Shown piece after piece: positions 23,501-35,602 of a DNA stretch of 64,000 bases. How positions within the stretch are numbered: position 1 is the stretch's first letter; each line of letters begins with the position of its first letter. Source of the stretch: Fallopia convolvulus. Lineage: Eukaryota; Streptophyta; Magnoliopsida; Caryophyllales; Polygonaceae. The stretch covers positions 1,914,469 to 1,978,468 of the forward strand of contig OZ024735.1 in NCBI GenBank assembly GCA_964016875.1, read 5' to 3'. The notes under the pieces were generated by a model that saw nothing but the letters and a program-made list of their open reading frames with translations, was not told where the DNA came from and made no database searches. Both the position numbers and the translations under genes were made by a program.

Positions 23501-23949
23501 GACACGTCGGATTATATTCATCAAGCTAGCTTTGTCCAATAAAACTCTACTTGAAAACATTTTGGCAAAATTCAAACTTTGATTGGAGGAGTAAACGCGG
23601 TTGTGGGTGGCCCATTCTTGCTTGTGAAAAATCCGACCCATCATCACTTGTCTTGTACAAAAGGGCCAACTCGGTGTCTGAAATTTCTTCTTGCCGTGTA
23701 AGTTTAGGTCCAAGCTAATATCTGTGAATCTAGAATCTTATAGTTTCATGTTCATCAATCCCTTTCAATTTACTAGCTCGAGGCCCCTCGATTACACATA
23801 ATTGTTCTTTAAATTCTTGAGGATAAATTGTCTTCCAACAACCAACGATATGATTAAATAGGTATTTTAATTGTGGTTCATACTCTTGCTTTTTTTGTGA
23901 AGTTGAAAATAAAAATAAAAATTATTTATTTTCATTATCCTTTTAGATT
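20557..23949. other. AT-rich intergenic DNA, no gene
   Basis: The A+T content is very high. Two CCCGAACCCGACCCG-like simple-repeat patches occur at about 21215-21350 and 21515-21640, and a decayed third lies near 22610-22740. TATAGATAAAATATACTA occurs at 20557 and again near 20870. A possible second Helitron 5' start (A|TCATTACTATATACTAAAGC) is at 20902. The small - strand frames at 21151-21460 are translations of the CCCGAA repeat. The 72-codon - strand frame at 23495-23713 is not recognised. Confidence 0.45.
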
Positions 23950-24455
23950 GGGGATCAAGTGAGAATTATTCTTATCATGAGAAATAAGAACAATTCTCAT
24001 CCGTTGATTTTGTGAGATTAAGGGTTGAGATGGACTGCAATGAATACTCACACTCCTTTATTTTTTAAAACTGAAAGGGTATTTTTGTCATTTTACTATT
24101 CTTTTATTATTTTTAATTTTACCTTTCAGCCTAAATTGTTCCTCCCTCTCTTTGCCATGAACAACGACGTGATGAATGACAAGGACTTCGTGTGAGATTA
24201 ATCTTCATCCCTCTTTCGATCTCAATCTCCCTTTCGATCTCGATCTCCCCTTCGTTCGATACATACTCTTACTCCAAATTGAAGGCACAATGAATTTAGG
24301 TAAGTGGTTATGAAAAATACTTAAGAAGATTTTAGTTTTGTGGATGATTTGTTGCTCTCAAATAATTCCTAAAATTGTTGTTGTTTATGTTTTTTGTTGC
24401 TTGAGATCATGGAGAAATGTGTTGTGCTCTTGGTTTTGAGATTGGAAACAAAATA

Positions 24456-24600
24456 CGGAAATTCTACGTGATAACCCTAGGATTTCGAATTATTTATGAG
24501 GTGTACCATTGTTTTACCTAATTCGTGTGGTAACCCTGAGATTAATACAAAATTTACCATATATCCAAAAGGTTAAATTTAACCCTCATCCACCGTTAAC
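24456..24600 (+). repeat. Left terminal inverted repeat of the MULE
   Basis: It pairs with 30477-30620. The outermost 15 bases are identical in both arms. Confidence 0.85.
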
Positions 24601-24934
24601 TCTTATAAAAAAAAAAGAGATTAAAATTTAATCCTAAAAAATTAAAACAAAATACCTAAAATCGAGACTTTCTGGCTAAAATACGAGAGTTTCTTTCTGA
24701 TTTAGATGGACGCTATTTCTTCCGCCATAGCCAGCCACAGTGGAGAACCCCGCCTCCGTGACGCACTAGACGCCGAGGAATTGGTTGGCGGTGAGCGTGG
24801 TCGACTCCGGCGACGAATTGGGTTCCCAAATCGGATTTTCCTATTTCGTCGCTCGAGCAGCGGAATGGTGACGACAACGTGGAGATCGTCTCTGCTGTAC
24901 TTCTGCCAGTGAGAATCGAGCTCCTTCTCCTTCT

Positions 24935-25276
24935 TATCTCGTTATTAAGGTTTGGTTCTCCTCCACAAGCTTCTTAGCATCTTCTGAAGCCTACAGAAAT
25001 CAACAACAATTGGCATGGAATGAAAGCTTTAATGATTATAAACAACCAGAAGTTCTGTGTCAACAAATCATTCATTCATAGAGGGTTTGTATCAAGTATT
25101 ACCTACACTAATAAAGAGAAAATAAGAACTTGAAACAAAAACATCAGTGAAACAATTCTAAAATAAACACAGATTCAGCTCACCTGCTTTAGAAAATTGG
25201 CCAGCATTTTAACCTCTTCCTTTTCTTGGATTAGCTCGCCTTCTCTTTGAGTCAACTGAGCTGCTAAAGCCTCAAC
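24935..25276 (-). pseudogene. Captured exon pieces of a SCAB-like actin-binding protein gene
   Basis: The - strand exon 25276-25184 has a clean AG before it and GT after it. It encodes 31 residues of coiled coil (VEALAAQLTQREGELIQEKE, then KMLANFLKQ). A second exon starts after TAG at 24990 and encodes ASEDAKKLVEE before the homology breaks and a stop follows. Joined in order, the two read like the coiled-coil segment of SCAB (stomatal closure-related actin-binding) proteins as I recall them. The pieces lie between transposase and terminal repeat, so this is a transduplicated host fragment. The coil would have bound actin or dimerised. Here it is too short to be functional. Confidence 0.6.
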
Positions 25277-26788
25277 CTGAATAAATAAATAAATAAACTG
25301 GATTTGAGTTCTGAAACAAGCATTGAGAAGCATATAGAAACGAATTAAGCAACAACTGAAATATTGTCATTAGTTAACCAATTCTGCAAAAATGCTGATG
25401 TAATTGAAAAAAATACATGCCACAAAGACAGGCAAATGCTGATGTAATTGAGAAGCATATAGATTTTTTGCTTCTTTTGTATTGCACCAGCTGAATTTTC
25501 ATCAGGTTTATCTTATGACTTGATTTCTTGACTAGTTACCATAAACCCTGTCAGTAGTTGCTTTTCAAGAAAATAAAAATGGAGCTCCTTTTCAGTTCAT
25601 ATTTGGACCTTTTTTTTTTTATCAATCTCATCTTATTCTGCATTTGAGGCTATAGCTACCTTATCTAGTTATCTGTACAATTATCTAGAAAAACAATAAA
25701 GGAATTCTTCCAACAACTTGCAACTTCTATGTTTCTATACACATGTATTGTACCTTCTAAATTTGGATGTGGGTATCGTAGAGCATATAATCCCTTTTTT
25801 TTGAACTTGCAACTATGTTGTCTTCCTTTGAACACAGTAACTGAATTGTGATGATTTCTATTTGTTGATTTGAATGTCATCATTTGGTTGCAGGAGATAA
25901 GATGCAGCATCCCAATTGCTTAATTCTCCATCTTATCATGGCTCTTGTATTGGCGGGGAAGAAAGGAGAGATCAATTGTATGTATTTAGCTTATAAATTT
26001 TCAAGCTACTTTAAAAAAAACACCGTTATTGAATATGCCAGGTGTTAAACAGGTTTTAGTGAAATTGGTTTAGCATTAGTTGATGTTGCCTTACTTAAAC
26101 TTAAGTAGTCTAATCAAAGTTGATTGGCTTCCACTTCTTTGCTGCAACAAGGGCACTCCTCGTGATGTATTATTGTAAGTCTAGTAAAAGAGTGTGGATA
26201 ATGTCCCAGATTGATATGTCTGCCAAAATCTCGAGAAGAAACGAAGTGGTATTCAAGGGCAGTGGCAAGACGGATCAGATATTAAGCAGTGTCGTTAGGT
26301 AATTTCCATCAAAATAATCAAAGTGGATTGAAGTAGCATACCCAATTTTAGCATTGAAGTTCTGTATTGGTTGAAAACAGCAACTCTTGTAGGTTCTTGT
26401 TCATGGTTGAAAGGTGATCAATTAAATTGAAAGTTTTCTTTTACGCTTGTAGAGATGAAAATTGCTACATTTGTCATCTTTAAGCTTCTGACCAGCCATG
26501 GATTTTACATATCTCAACAATAGTAAGCTACCCTTAGCAAATTACTACAAGTCTTGAACCAAAAAATGTCAATCAATACTGGAAATTGTATAAGTCAAGT
26601 ACATGAAAAAATAGAAACAAAGTACAAGAGAGACCAATTCCATAAAAAAACAACATTCAAAGCACCATTGGAAGAGACTAGTGACAGGAAACTAAGAAAA
26701 TAAAACATCAAATAGTTGGAGCTTTTTAAAGTGCCACGAAACATCCAACAACAAATGAGTTTTCACAAGTGCATAAAACAGCATTCTT

Positions 26789-29724
26789 CTATTGACTTTC
26801 CGGAACCCGTGGGGCTGAGGGCATCACAACGTCCACAGACTGGAGACGCTCTTCGTTGTTTGTTTCTTTTGTTTTCCTTCTTTGTCTCCGCTCAACTCTG
26901 ATGCCTTGTTGTTCCCTAAGTTCTCTTGCACTTAGTCCACCTTTACATGTCTTCACATTATGCCCGAATGCCTAATATTGCAAAAAAAAAAACATTGTTA
27001 CAAACTCACAAATAATGAAGAGATGTGTTTTAAATTTTGAGTTAATACCTTGCATCTTCCACACCGCACAACGCGAGACCTCTTTCTTGGCGCTTCTTGA
27101 CCCTCTTGTCTTCTTCTATTTCTTGCAGGTCTTCCGACTCCCCTTTTCATAGTTGGCGGATTGATTCTTGGAAGATCAAATGTAGGCCATTGTTCTTCAT
27201 CCGGAACGGGCCTATAATTCACCGAATATGTTCTCTTATACGTTTGTATCGAAAACCATTCGGAAACATAATGCTCTGGATGTCCTCGAAATTCGAGTAT
27301 AGTTCTCACTGCATGTCTGCAAGGGATCCCACGAATTTGCCATTCGCCACATCCACAAGTTCGGTTCATGATGTTGACAGCCAAAGATGAATGGCCTTCT
27401 ATAACTTCAAACTCTGTGGGTGATGCCTTGAAAACCTGAAGAAGAAAAACAATACTAATTGTCATCATTACTTTAACAAATAAGGAACAACAAAAAATAT
27501 CAAAAACAAACACGGATTCATTTAACCTTTAAAAAACGCGATGCTTTATTTCCCTTAGCTAGTCTTTCTTTCGCATATTCAGTAATGTCATCAATAGGCA
27601 TATTTTGAACAGCTTCTTGTCTAATACAATGCCTCACCATGATTGTCTTTCTAATCCCTACAAAGGTGAATATTGTGATTCATATACTAAACAAATAACA
27701 CTCGTATTTCAAAAAAAAGTCATAATAATTTGTACCTTCAAGAAGTGACAACACTGGAAGACATCTATCTGATCCTAATGTTGAATTGTATGACTCAACA
27801 AAGTTGCTTGATGTTTGAGGAGAATGCAAATTTGGATCATACTTGTACCTTGCCCAACTCTCAAAATCACCTAAACCTTGTAGCCACCTGACAACACCCA
27901 TCCCAGCGTTTTTTTCCACCATTTCCATTGCTTTCTTGAATTTAAACTCAGAGTACGCTTTGCAACATGACCAAAAAAGGTCACTCATAGGCTTTCCTGG
28001 AAATGTCTTCTTGAAGTTGGCACAAAGGTGTGTGCCACAATATCGTCTTGAAGCCGTGGGCCACACTTCCCGAAGAGCTGGTTCAACTCCCTTAAATATA
28101 TAAACAGTCAAATAAGGAACGAGAAGTACAAAGAAGTAAAAAGAAAAAGAAAAAGAGAAGGAAACGAGCATACCTTTTGTCTATCCGACACAATACACCA
28201 ATTATCTCTATTAGCATTCCTCAAAAGCTCCCTCAAGTGATAGAAGAAAGAAGACCATGTGGTCTTACTTTCATTCTCATATACACTATATGCTAAAGGG
28301 AAAATCTCATTATTTCCGTCCACAGCAATAGCAGACAAAACAACCCCACCATATTTTCCCTTTAAATGACACCCATCTACTCCAATCAACCCCCTACATC
28401 CCTGAATGAATCCCTCAATCATTGGCTTCAAATAGATGAAGACACTCTTAAACTGAATTGGTTTCTCAGGATCATCTAAACCATGTCTCCAAACAATATG
28501 AGCCTTTGAGTCAGGATTAGACTTCTTTAAGACCTCACAGTAACCAGGCAAACTCCCATAAGAAGTGTCATCATCACCTTTAATCATCTTGAGGGCAAGT
28601 GTCCTTGCTTTGTACAAGGATGATGGCTTCATGTTTATACCATAGTTCTCGAACAAGTGAGTTTGAATAGTTTTTCCTTTGATGTCTTCATCTACTCTCA
28701 CATATTCAAGAATCTTTTTAGCAGCCCATTCTGGGGTTGCCATGGAATTGTACATGCCAAGTTTGAGGCAAGTATGAGTATCATTCAAAGTTTTAATTGC
28801 CCATGTAACTTCATCTGAAAGTCTTGATGCATGAATCCTCCAATTACACTTGGGATCTCCACACACAGCTGTATACCTTCTTTGCTCAGCTTTCAATACT
28901 ACAACAGAGAAACCCTCTTGGACACAATAATCTCTCACAATGTCCATCATATGATCCTTGTCGATGAAAAGCATCCATACCTTAAGTTTGATTTTCCCAA
29001 AGTCATTCTCACCATACAACTCTCCATTATCATATAGTCGATCAAAGTAATCATCAGTATCACTATTGTTGCCCAAAAATTCATCCTCAACTTGTGGTAA
29101 AATAGTCTCATCAACAGTAGGTACATCAATGGAGGAAAAAACATCACCAGGTATATCAACAAAGGGCATAACAATATCAGGTACACTAACAAAAGGCATA
29201 ATGTCATTAGACAAAATAGAATCGTGTGCATTACCCATCGGAGAAGTGGGTTGGCTTCCTAAGGAATGAGAATGAGAAGTACTTCCTCCAACCTGTGGAA
29301 CATTCATTCCTCTTCTTCTAGCAGAAGTGGGAGGAACTCTCCTATTAGAAGTGGGTTTACTACCATGAATGTACCCTAATAGTTATGTGTTTTTTGTGGG
29401 TCTTTTTGATTCAACCAAACCTCGTGCCAATTCTAGATTCTTAGATGGCGACTCAGCAGATCCAATGGCCAAATTAATCAACTTCTTGTCATATAATAAG
29501 TTGAACATGTTCACAACATCATTGTCACTCTCCAACTGAAAACTTTGAGAATTATGTGCATATCATAAGGTGGGTTGCTCAGGAAGGATCATTCCCTTTT
29601 TTTCAGCCCCCTCTAACAAATCAACAAATATGTCCAGAATATTACACCTATCGGGATCATCCACTGATACTTCCACATATTCGTGATGGATGTATCGCAT
29701 TCTCAACACTATCTTATCTTCCAT
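26789..29724 (-). pseudogene. MULE transposase (mudrA-type), five exons, two N-terminal stops
   Basis: Exons on the - strand: 29724-28174, 28090-27736, 27657-27527, 27435-27049 and 26971-26789, all GT-AG and in phase, for 868 codons plus a stop. The N-terminal part is followed by a FAR1/MuDR DNA-binding region (YTAVCGDPKCNWRIHAS). The MULE catalytic core has DGCHLKGKYGG and SDRQK. Then come the SWIM zinc finger CGCGEWQIRGIPCRHA and a C-terminal zinc knuckle CGRCKAFGHNVKTC that spans the last intron. The only damage is TGA at 29565 and TAA at 29385, both in the first third. From 29307 (first ATG after them) the catalytic and zinc-binding parts are open. It might still make a truncated protein. 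Confidence 0.8.
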
Positions 29725-30476
29725 TCTGCATTTTATAAACTCTAATTAATAGATCATCACAACAAAACTCAAATTAACTATTTCAAACTAATAAGTGCAA
29801 AGATTAATCTTATCTCTTTTACAAAGCATATGTGTACAATACAATATCTATAAAGTATAGAAGTAGTGTAGGTACAACCCCTCGTTATATACATTATAGT
29901 TGATTCCCATTAATTCATCTATAATACAGGGGTAATGAATTCCCATTCATTTTTATCAAGTAAGTAAGATAATGTAGATATTAAAATAGTAATTACAGCA
30001 AGACAATCTACTACTACAGGGGAATGGATTTTGCACCTTTGGTTTTTTATTCAATACTTATACTCGTTTTTGATTCAATACGTATACTGGTGGATTTTGT
30101 TTTTGTGTGTGATGTATAATGATACACGTAATCTCATTAATTATTACCGGCTATTAGAATTTGGATTGTAAAGTAAGTATATGGCACAAGAACTCCACGA
30201 TTGAAAAAACAAACCATCGTATACAATAATTTTTAAATCAAAAATCCAACTTCTTAATTGATCCAATCCCTAACTAATTTGTGAGTCTGAAAATTTGAAA
30301 AAGCATACCTTAGATTAGGATTGTTTGTCAACCGTCGACTTTGCACTCCACCATTGAAGGTCGCCTTCTGCAGCACAGGATAATTAGAAGATGGCAGAAT
30401 CACGTTAGGCTTAAACCGTATCTTTGGTTTACTTTTTAAGATTTTAATTTTAATTTTCCTTTTCTTAAAAACTCAA

Positions 30477-30620
30477 GTTAACGGTTACTCTAGTTAGATT
30501 TAACTTTTTGGATATATGGTAAATATTATATTTATCTCAGAGTTACCACACGAATTATGTAAAACAATGGTACACCACATAAATAATATGGAACCCTAGG
30601 ATTACCACGTAGAATTTCCG
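30477..30620 (-). repeat. Right terminal inverted repeat of the MULE
   Basis: Its reverse complement matches 24456-24600 over the full length, with scattered differences. Confidence 0.85.
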
Positions 30621-30859
30621 AACAAAATTTTATAGAAACTAGAATTAAAATTTGTATGCTTATTTGATTGCCCACAAAGTGTTTGATAAAATGTCTCAAT
30701 GAGCATGTTTTGCTAAAATATCTTGGAATATTTCCAGTGATGCTTTTGTGTATATGTTTATGTCTAGTTATCCATATTGACTAGTAGTAGATTGTTTTGA
30801 ATCAACAATTAGTACCCTTGTAACCTTTGCTAGATCGTTTCACTTACAATACGTATTGT

Positions 30860-33010
30860 TATTTTTATATGAACCACATTGTTATTTTCAGTGAACCTTC
30901 TTGTTTAATATTATGAACCACAATGACAATATTTGTGAACCAACTGAAAAACGGTATTTTGCATATTTTTACTAGATCTCTTCTTTTTTCCCCTTTTTTA
31001 TTAACATTAGAATTGATAGAGATTGCAAAATAAAGATTTGTGTATGTTTTTTGCATTTCAATTTGAAGGTTTTGGGTAGAAAAAGTGGTTGATTTATTCA
31101 AACTTGTTTGACTGCCCACCAAGTGTTTGATAAAATGCTTAAACTTTTTTTTCCCATAAAAACCCAAAATCTTGCTTGATTGCTTGAATGTTAGATGAAC
31201 TTATGGCTATTAGTTGTTTGTTGCACATTCATGGACTGGATTTTGTTGGTGACTATGTCTAGGTGGTTTTTGTTTGATAAAATGTCTAGGTGGGACTAAA
31301 TTACCTTTTTGGCTGATCCCTTTGAACAGAAGCCACCTGATCTTGTTCTATAATTCCTTTTCTTTCATGAATTTATAAAGGGGAAGAAAGAGATGGGCTT
31401 AATTTGTTAAGGGAGTGATTGAAATGGGATCATGAGCTTTACATATGTTAATAAAGCAATTCCTAGTACTGTTACTTTATTCAAGTGTGATTATTTCATG
31501 TGCTTTTGTACATGTCCAAGACAAAAGAAAAAATTATGACTGTGAACGGAATTCAATTATGAACATTTGAAGTGAACAAATAGAAACTGGTCAATTGATT
31601 TCCAAATCCACCAAAAGTGACCAATTTTGATATAGTTTATGTCAAATACTGTTGTTATTTACATGAACCGCAATATGATTTTAAATGAACCTTAATGTGT
31701 ATTATTATGAACCGGAATGACAATCTTTGTGAACCTAAATAACAACGGTATTTTGCACATTTTTATTGCTCATTATGTGTTCCATGTGTCTTCTAAATTA
31801 GCTTAATTTTATTCCTTTTTATTATTGTAGGTTGTTCATCAAGCTCCAGTCAAATTTGTCGGCATGCTCGTTTATGTGGTCAATACATTTATGAACCACA
31901 TTAAATGATAAGAATTATTCCATTACTTCAACGTGTTATCGTAATACAAACTTTTGGCCAAAGGAACCTTGCATGCTTAAAGGAATGATCAATTACAATC
32001 ACACCATATGCACCACTACAGAAAATGCAAGCTCATTTAATTTTTAATCGAGATACTCCATGCTACATCTTTGTTTACTTCTAAGGATTATTTTATGATG
32101 TTAGTAATGATCGTGGAGTTGGTAGTTATAATCTTGTATTTGAATAGATTATTGTCACCTTTCTTACCAAGGGACTAATAAAATTCTTAACGTTTTGATA
32201 CATATGCACTCGAGCTACTATGTTAAATTTGATGAACTATTGACAATTGTTATCAACCTAACAATATAAAGACATGAACCAATAGACCAAATATTATGAA
32301 CTGAACAATATGAACCATTAGATGAAATATCATGAACCTTTGGTGATAAATATATGAACCAAATAAACTAATATCATGAACCGAAATAATAACTAATATG
32401 ACTTAAAAGATATGAATCGTAAGATAAAATTTTAAAACCAGAGCTTATAAAAATATGAAGCAAAAGAAGAACTATAATGAACCACAAGACATGAACTGTA
32501 TGAAAAATAACTTATGTGGGATTTGAACCCACATCTATGTGCCTATGCACATTGCTCTACCATTTGAGCTAATAGGCTACTAAATGACATAAATTATATA
32601 CACTTATTAAGAACCTAAGAATACAAAATAATGAACCAATAGAATATAATTATTATGAACCTCATTTCCAAAAAACTAGCTTCCAAGGCAAAACTAAAAT
32701 TTGACATACTATGAACCACATTGTAGAATAGCATGAACCTATGTTTTAAAATGCATGAACCAAATTTTGAATTATCTCAACCGTTTTTAATACATTAGTA
32801 TGCATTGAATATATAGTACAATATTAACCTATGCATAAACAAGCATTTAAATTGCATGGAACCTATGCTTTTAAATACAAAAATAGAAATTGAACTAACA
32901 ATTACACTTAAAAACGCATGAACAAAACTTTGACATACTATGAACCATATGAACCAAACTTTGACATACTATGAACCATATTGTAGAATAGTATGAACCG
33001 AACATTTTGC
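30860..33010. repeat. Dispersed (A/G)TGAACC motif zone
   Basis: About two dozen copies of ATGAACC or GTGAACC, mostly followed by A-rich triplets, are scattered at irregular spacing over 2.1 kb. They all lie on the + strand and in no common reading frame. The motif is nearly absent elsewhere in the window. A direct repeat of AAGTGTTTGATAAAATG with similar flanks occurs at about 30677 and 31120. Confidence 0.6.
32509..32578 (-). tRNA. tRNA-like relic
   Basis: On the - strand AGCCTAT...ATAAGTT forms an acceptor stem with one mismatch. The D arm GCTC/GAGC, the T arm GTGGG/CCCAC with loop TTCAAAT, an A box (TTAGCTCAAATGG) and a B box (GGTTCAAATCC) are present. The anticodon arm ATGTG/CACAT encloses only six bases (CATAGG), so no anticodon can be assigned. 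Probably a tRNA pseudogene or tRNA-derived repeat. Confidence 0.4.
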
Positions 33011-33918
33011 TTAGCTCATTGCATCCGGAGCCTCCTCATATAAAAACTCCAACATGCCAACAATACAAAAAACTCCATGAGAATTGATGAAAAGATTGTG
33101 TCTCATTCTATGCTATTTTCTCATGACAAATTAAAAAGTACAAAATTTGAACAATTAGTAGTAAAACTACAAACAATAGTAACATTGTTATTCTATCATG
33201 GATAACCAAAAAGCATACAATCAATGAAGCTATGGGTTCTACATGTACTGCACATTAGGTTGTACACTCTTAACTTGGTTTTACCTTAACACTGATCTTG
33301 CATAGTTACACATTCCTAATCAAGACTATCAATAATGAACAATAGTAACTACTAACTAATATTAGCACAGTTATACAAGAATATACCATTATTGATAGAA
33401 CCTGTAACTTCAAGAACAATTATTACAAGTTATTCAGGAGAAAGAACAACATCAATTTGAACCAAACATACATAAAAAATTCCTATTACAAAGGAAGAAA
33501 AATCTTTAGTCATCACTCTCTTTAAATGGCACTTCTTCTAAGCCTCCTCTGACTCGACAAAAACAATTCCATTTCAATTAAAATGGTAAAGACTTTCATC
33601 ACTTTCGAATGCACCTTATAGACAATTTTCCATTAAATAAACATCATGTTCCTATGGTCAAAACTCAAAAGGCATCAATTTCCTCTAACAACCCCCTCCC
33701 CCCCCCCCAATCAAACAAAAGAGCTTAAAATTAAATATTGTACACTAACTCAACATAGACAACCGATTTTCAAGTCCAATTAAAAACGAACAAGTTGAAC
33801 AGAAAGAATAATCGATTGGAAGAACCCTAAATTTTTACTCATATAGTAAATTGTAATAATAACTCTAAATTTCTGGTCATGATGGATCAGAAAGAAGATG
33901 ATCAGTCCTGACACTCAC

Positions 33919-34057
33919 CTTGATAAGCTCTGCAAATGGAAGAACCAATTAGAGGAGAATAAACCTCGATCGCGTCGACAAAATTACCTTCGCACGCGGC
34001 GGTGACGGCGTCTACCGAGCTCGATCGAGTCTTTCTGTTCAATTCAGTGGGAGGCAT
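33919..34057 (-). pseudogene. Possible captured first exon of an unrecognised gene
   Basis: The - strand ATG at 34057 opens MPPTELNRKTRSSS, then VDAVTAACE, ending at a GT donor (exon 34057-33988). An 11-base micro-exon, 33929-33919, flanked by TTTGCAG and GTGAGT, would add ELIK in phase. GC content and codon use differ from the AT-rich surroundings. It lies close to the right end of the presumed outer element, as transduplicated exons often do. I do not recognise the protein. Confidence 0.25.
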
Positions 34058-34390
34058 CGTCGGAGACTTCAAAATGCTAATCAGAAGAGGATTCACCGGT
34101 CGAAGCTCACCGAAATCTGGAGAGAAGTCTCGCCGAAATCTAGAGAGAAGCTCGCCAGAGTTGAACGACCACGAGAGAGAGAGAACGACTGTGCAAATTA
34201 CATCATTTTAGGTCTATGGGCAATTTCGTCCTCTAAAATTAAAATTTATCATATTTACCCAATATGCCATTAATTGATCCGCCCATTATATTTCTCTTTT
34301 TTAATCTTCACCGTTGATTTATATAATCTAATGGCTCTCTTTTGTTCTCATTTCTCACTATAAGCCTTGTAAACACTAGAACCTCCCTCT

Positions 34391-35602
34391 ATTCTTTTAT
34401 TCCAAAACTAATTATTAAATTGGAAATTAAACTCAATTGATCATTTTAGATCATTATGAAGAATAATTTTTACTCAAAATTCAATCTCTACAATAAACTA
34501 TAAAATTCTAATAGTAATATTTTTTGCTTTATATGGTGATATATTTGGGGTTATAAAAATATTCAATTTTCAACTCTTCTCATTTAGATTCTAACTTATT
34601 ATCTTATGACGACATTGCTTTTACTCGACATCTTCAATGGGGAAAATTTTAAATTTATTTATTCAGGAAAAAAATTGAAATAGTGCTCATGTATGAAAGG
34701 GAAATTCAACTAGTATTAGATTAAACATGGCTAAGTTAAATCCGAATTTTCGGTCCAAAACTCTATCTTTCTTACTTACTTCTCCAAACACACGTTCAAC
34801 TCAAAATCAACTTGAATCTGTTCATTCTTCCACTTTAACGACCAAATATGTCACTTGTCTTGTTATTGCTCAAAATCACTCAAACAATCGAGATCAAAAT
34901 CAGAAACAATCGGGTGAATTGGTGAGGAAAACAAATGAGTGAGCCAAACCCCGACCTAATTGAAAAAGATTTCAACCCTTGTTTCAACGAGAATCCAAGG
35001 GAGAGTCTTGCAACAATCTAATGATGTTCTTCATCAAATAACAAGGAGCGTTCAAGGAGAAGAAGCAATAACAATTAACTTGTCAAGATTGGGCCTAACA
35101 AATAAACGAGATGAGTCTACTCGGATCTGCCACGCATTAGTGTGTAAGAATCTGGAAGAAATATCCAAATATGAAAAGTGGAAGATTATTGATGAAACAA
35201 CCAGATTTGGAGATTAAGAAGATTTTCTATCTCTATGAATTCATCCATCATTAACCCAATGAGGCTCCGCTACAACGAAATCTGGGGGTCAAGATGGGGG
35301 TACCTCTGCACAAGGCAAATGAGAAAAACTAAAATTCAGCTATGTGACAATAATAACCAAATCTAGTTAAAATGCACCAAAATTGATATATGGACTAAAT
35401 CCATATCAAAGGCATTGTATAAAATCCAATGAGCATGAGGAGGATGCACCTCCAATCTATGATCAAGTGTGAACACATTAATTAAATAGATAGATAGAGT
35501 TATTTTAGGGCAGAATCTATGATGTAAACTATATCTTTTTGGCAAGGAGGAAAGAAATTCCACTTTTGTGTTCCACTAATTTAAATAAATGTTAAATTAA
35601 TA
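34391..35602. other. Intergenic, no gene recognised
   Basis: Two adjacent + strand frames (34727-34942 and 34960-35217) have a protein-like but unrecognised composition. They could be remains of one decayed exon. Otherwise AT-rich. Confidence 0.35.

Larger units (their letters stand above)
24456..30620 (-). mobile_element. Mutator-like element (MULE) with mudrA-type transposase
   Basis: The terminal inverted repeats, 24456-24600 and 30477-30620, are about 145 bases long and share CGGAAATTCTACGTG, GGTGTACCATTGTTTTAC, TAATTCGTGTGGTAA, TTTACCATATATCCAAAA and CCGTTAAC. They are flanked by AACAAAATA (24447-24455) and AACAAAATT (30621-30629), a 9-bp target duplication with one difference, the MULE hallmark. 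Inside are a five-exon transposase on the - strand and, between its 3' end and the left repeat, exon pieces of a cellular gene. Confidence 0.9.
23950..34390. mobile_element. Older MULE-like element, interrupted by an inner MULE (tentative)
   Basis: The left end (GATCAAGTGAGAATTATTCT, ATGAGAAATAAGAACA, CCGTTGATTTTGTGAGATT) resembles the reverse complement of the right end (TAGTGAGAAATGAGAACA, GCCATTAGATTATATAAATC, AACGGTGAAGATT). The match is partial and I find no clear target duplication, so the ends are approximate. The inner MULE at 24456-30620 and the TGAACC-rich zone would both lie inside it. Confidence 0.35.

Noticed and set aside
24706..24912. + strand 68-codon frame starting MDAISSAIASHSGEP
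   Set aside because: It lies opposite the captured SCAB-like pieces and extends past them; no known domain. Perhaps another captured fragment, but unsupported.
26120..26302. + strand 60-codon frame inside the MULE
   Set aside because: No domain and opposite to the transposase strand; no splice evidence.
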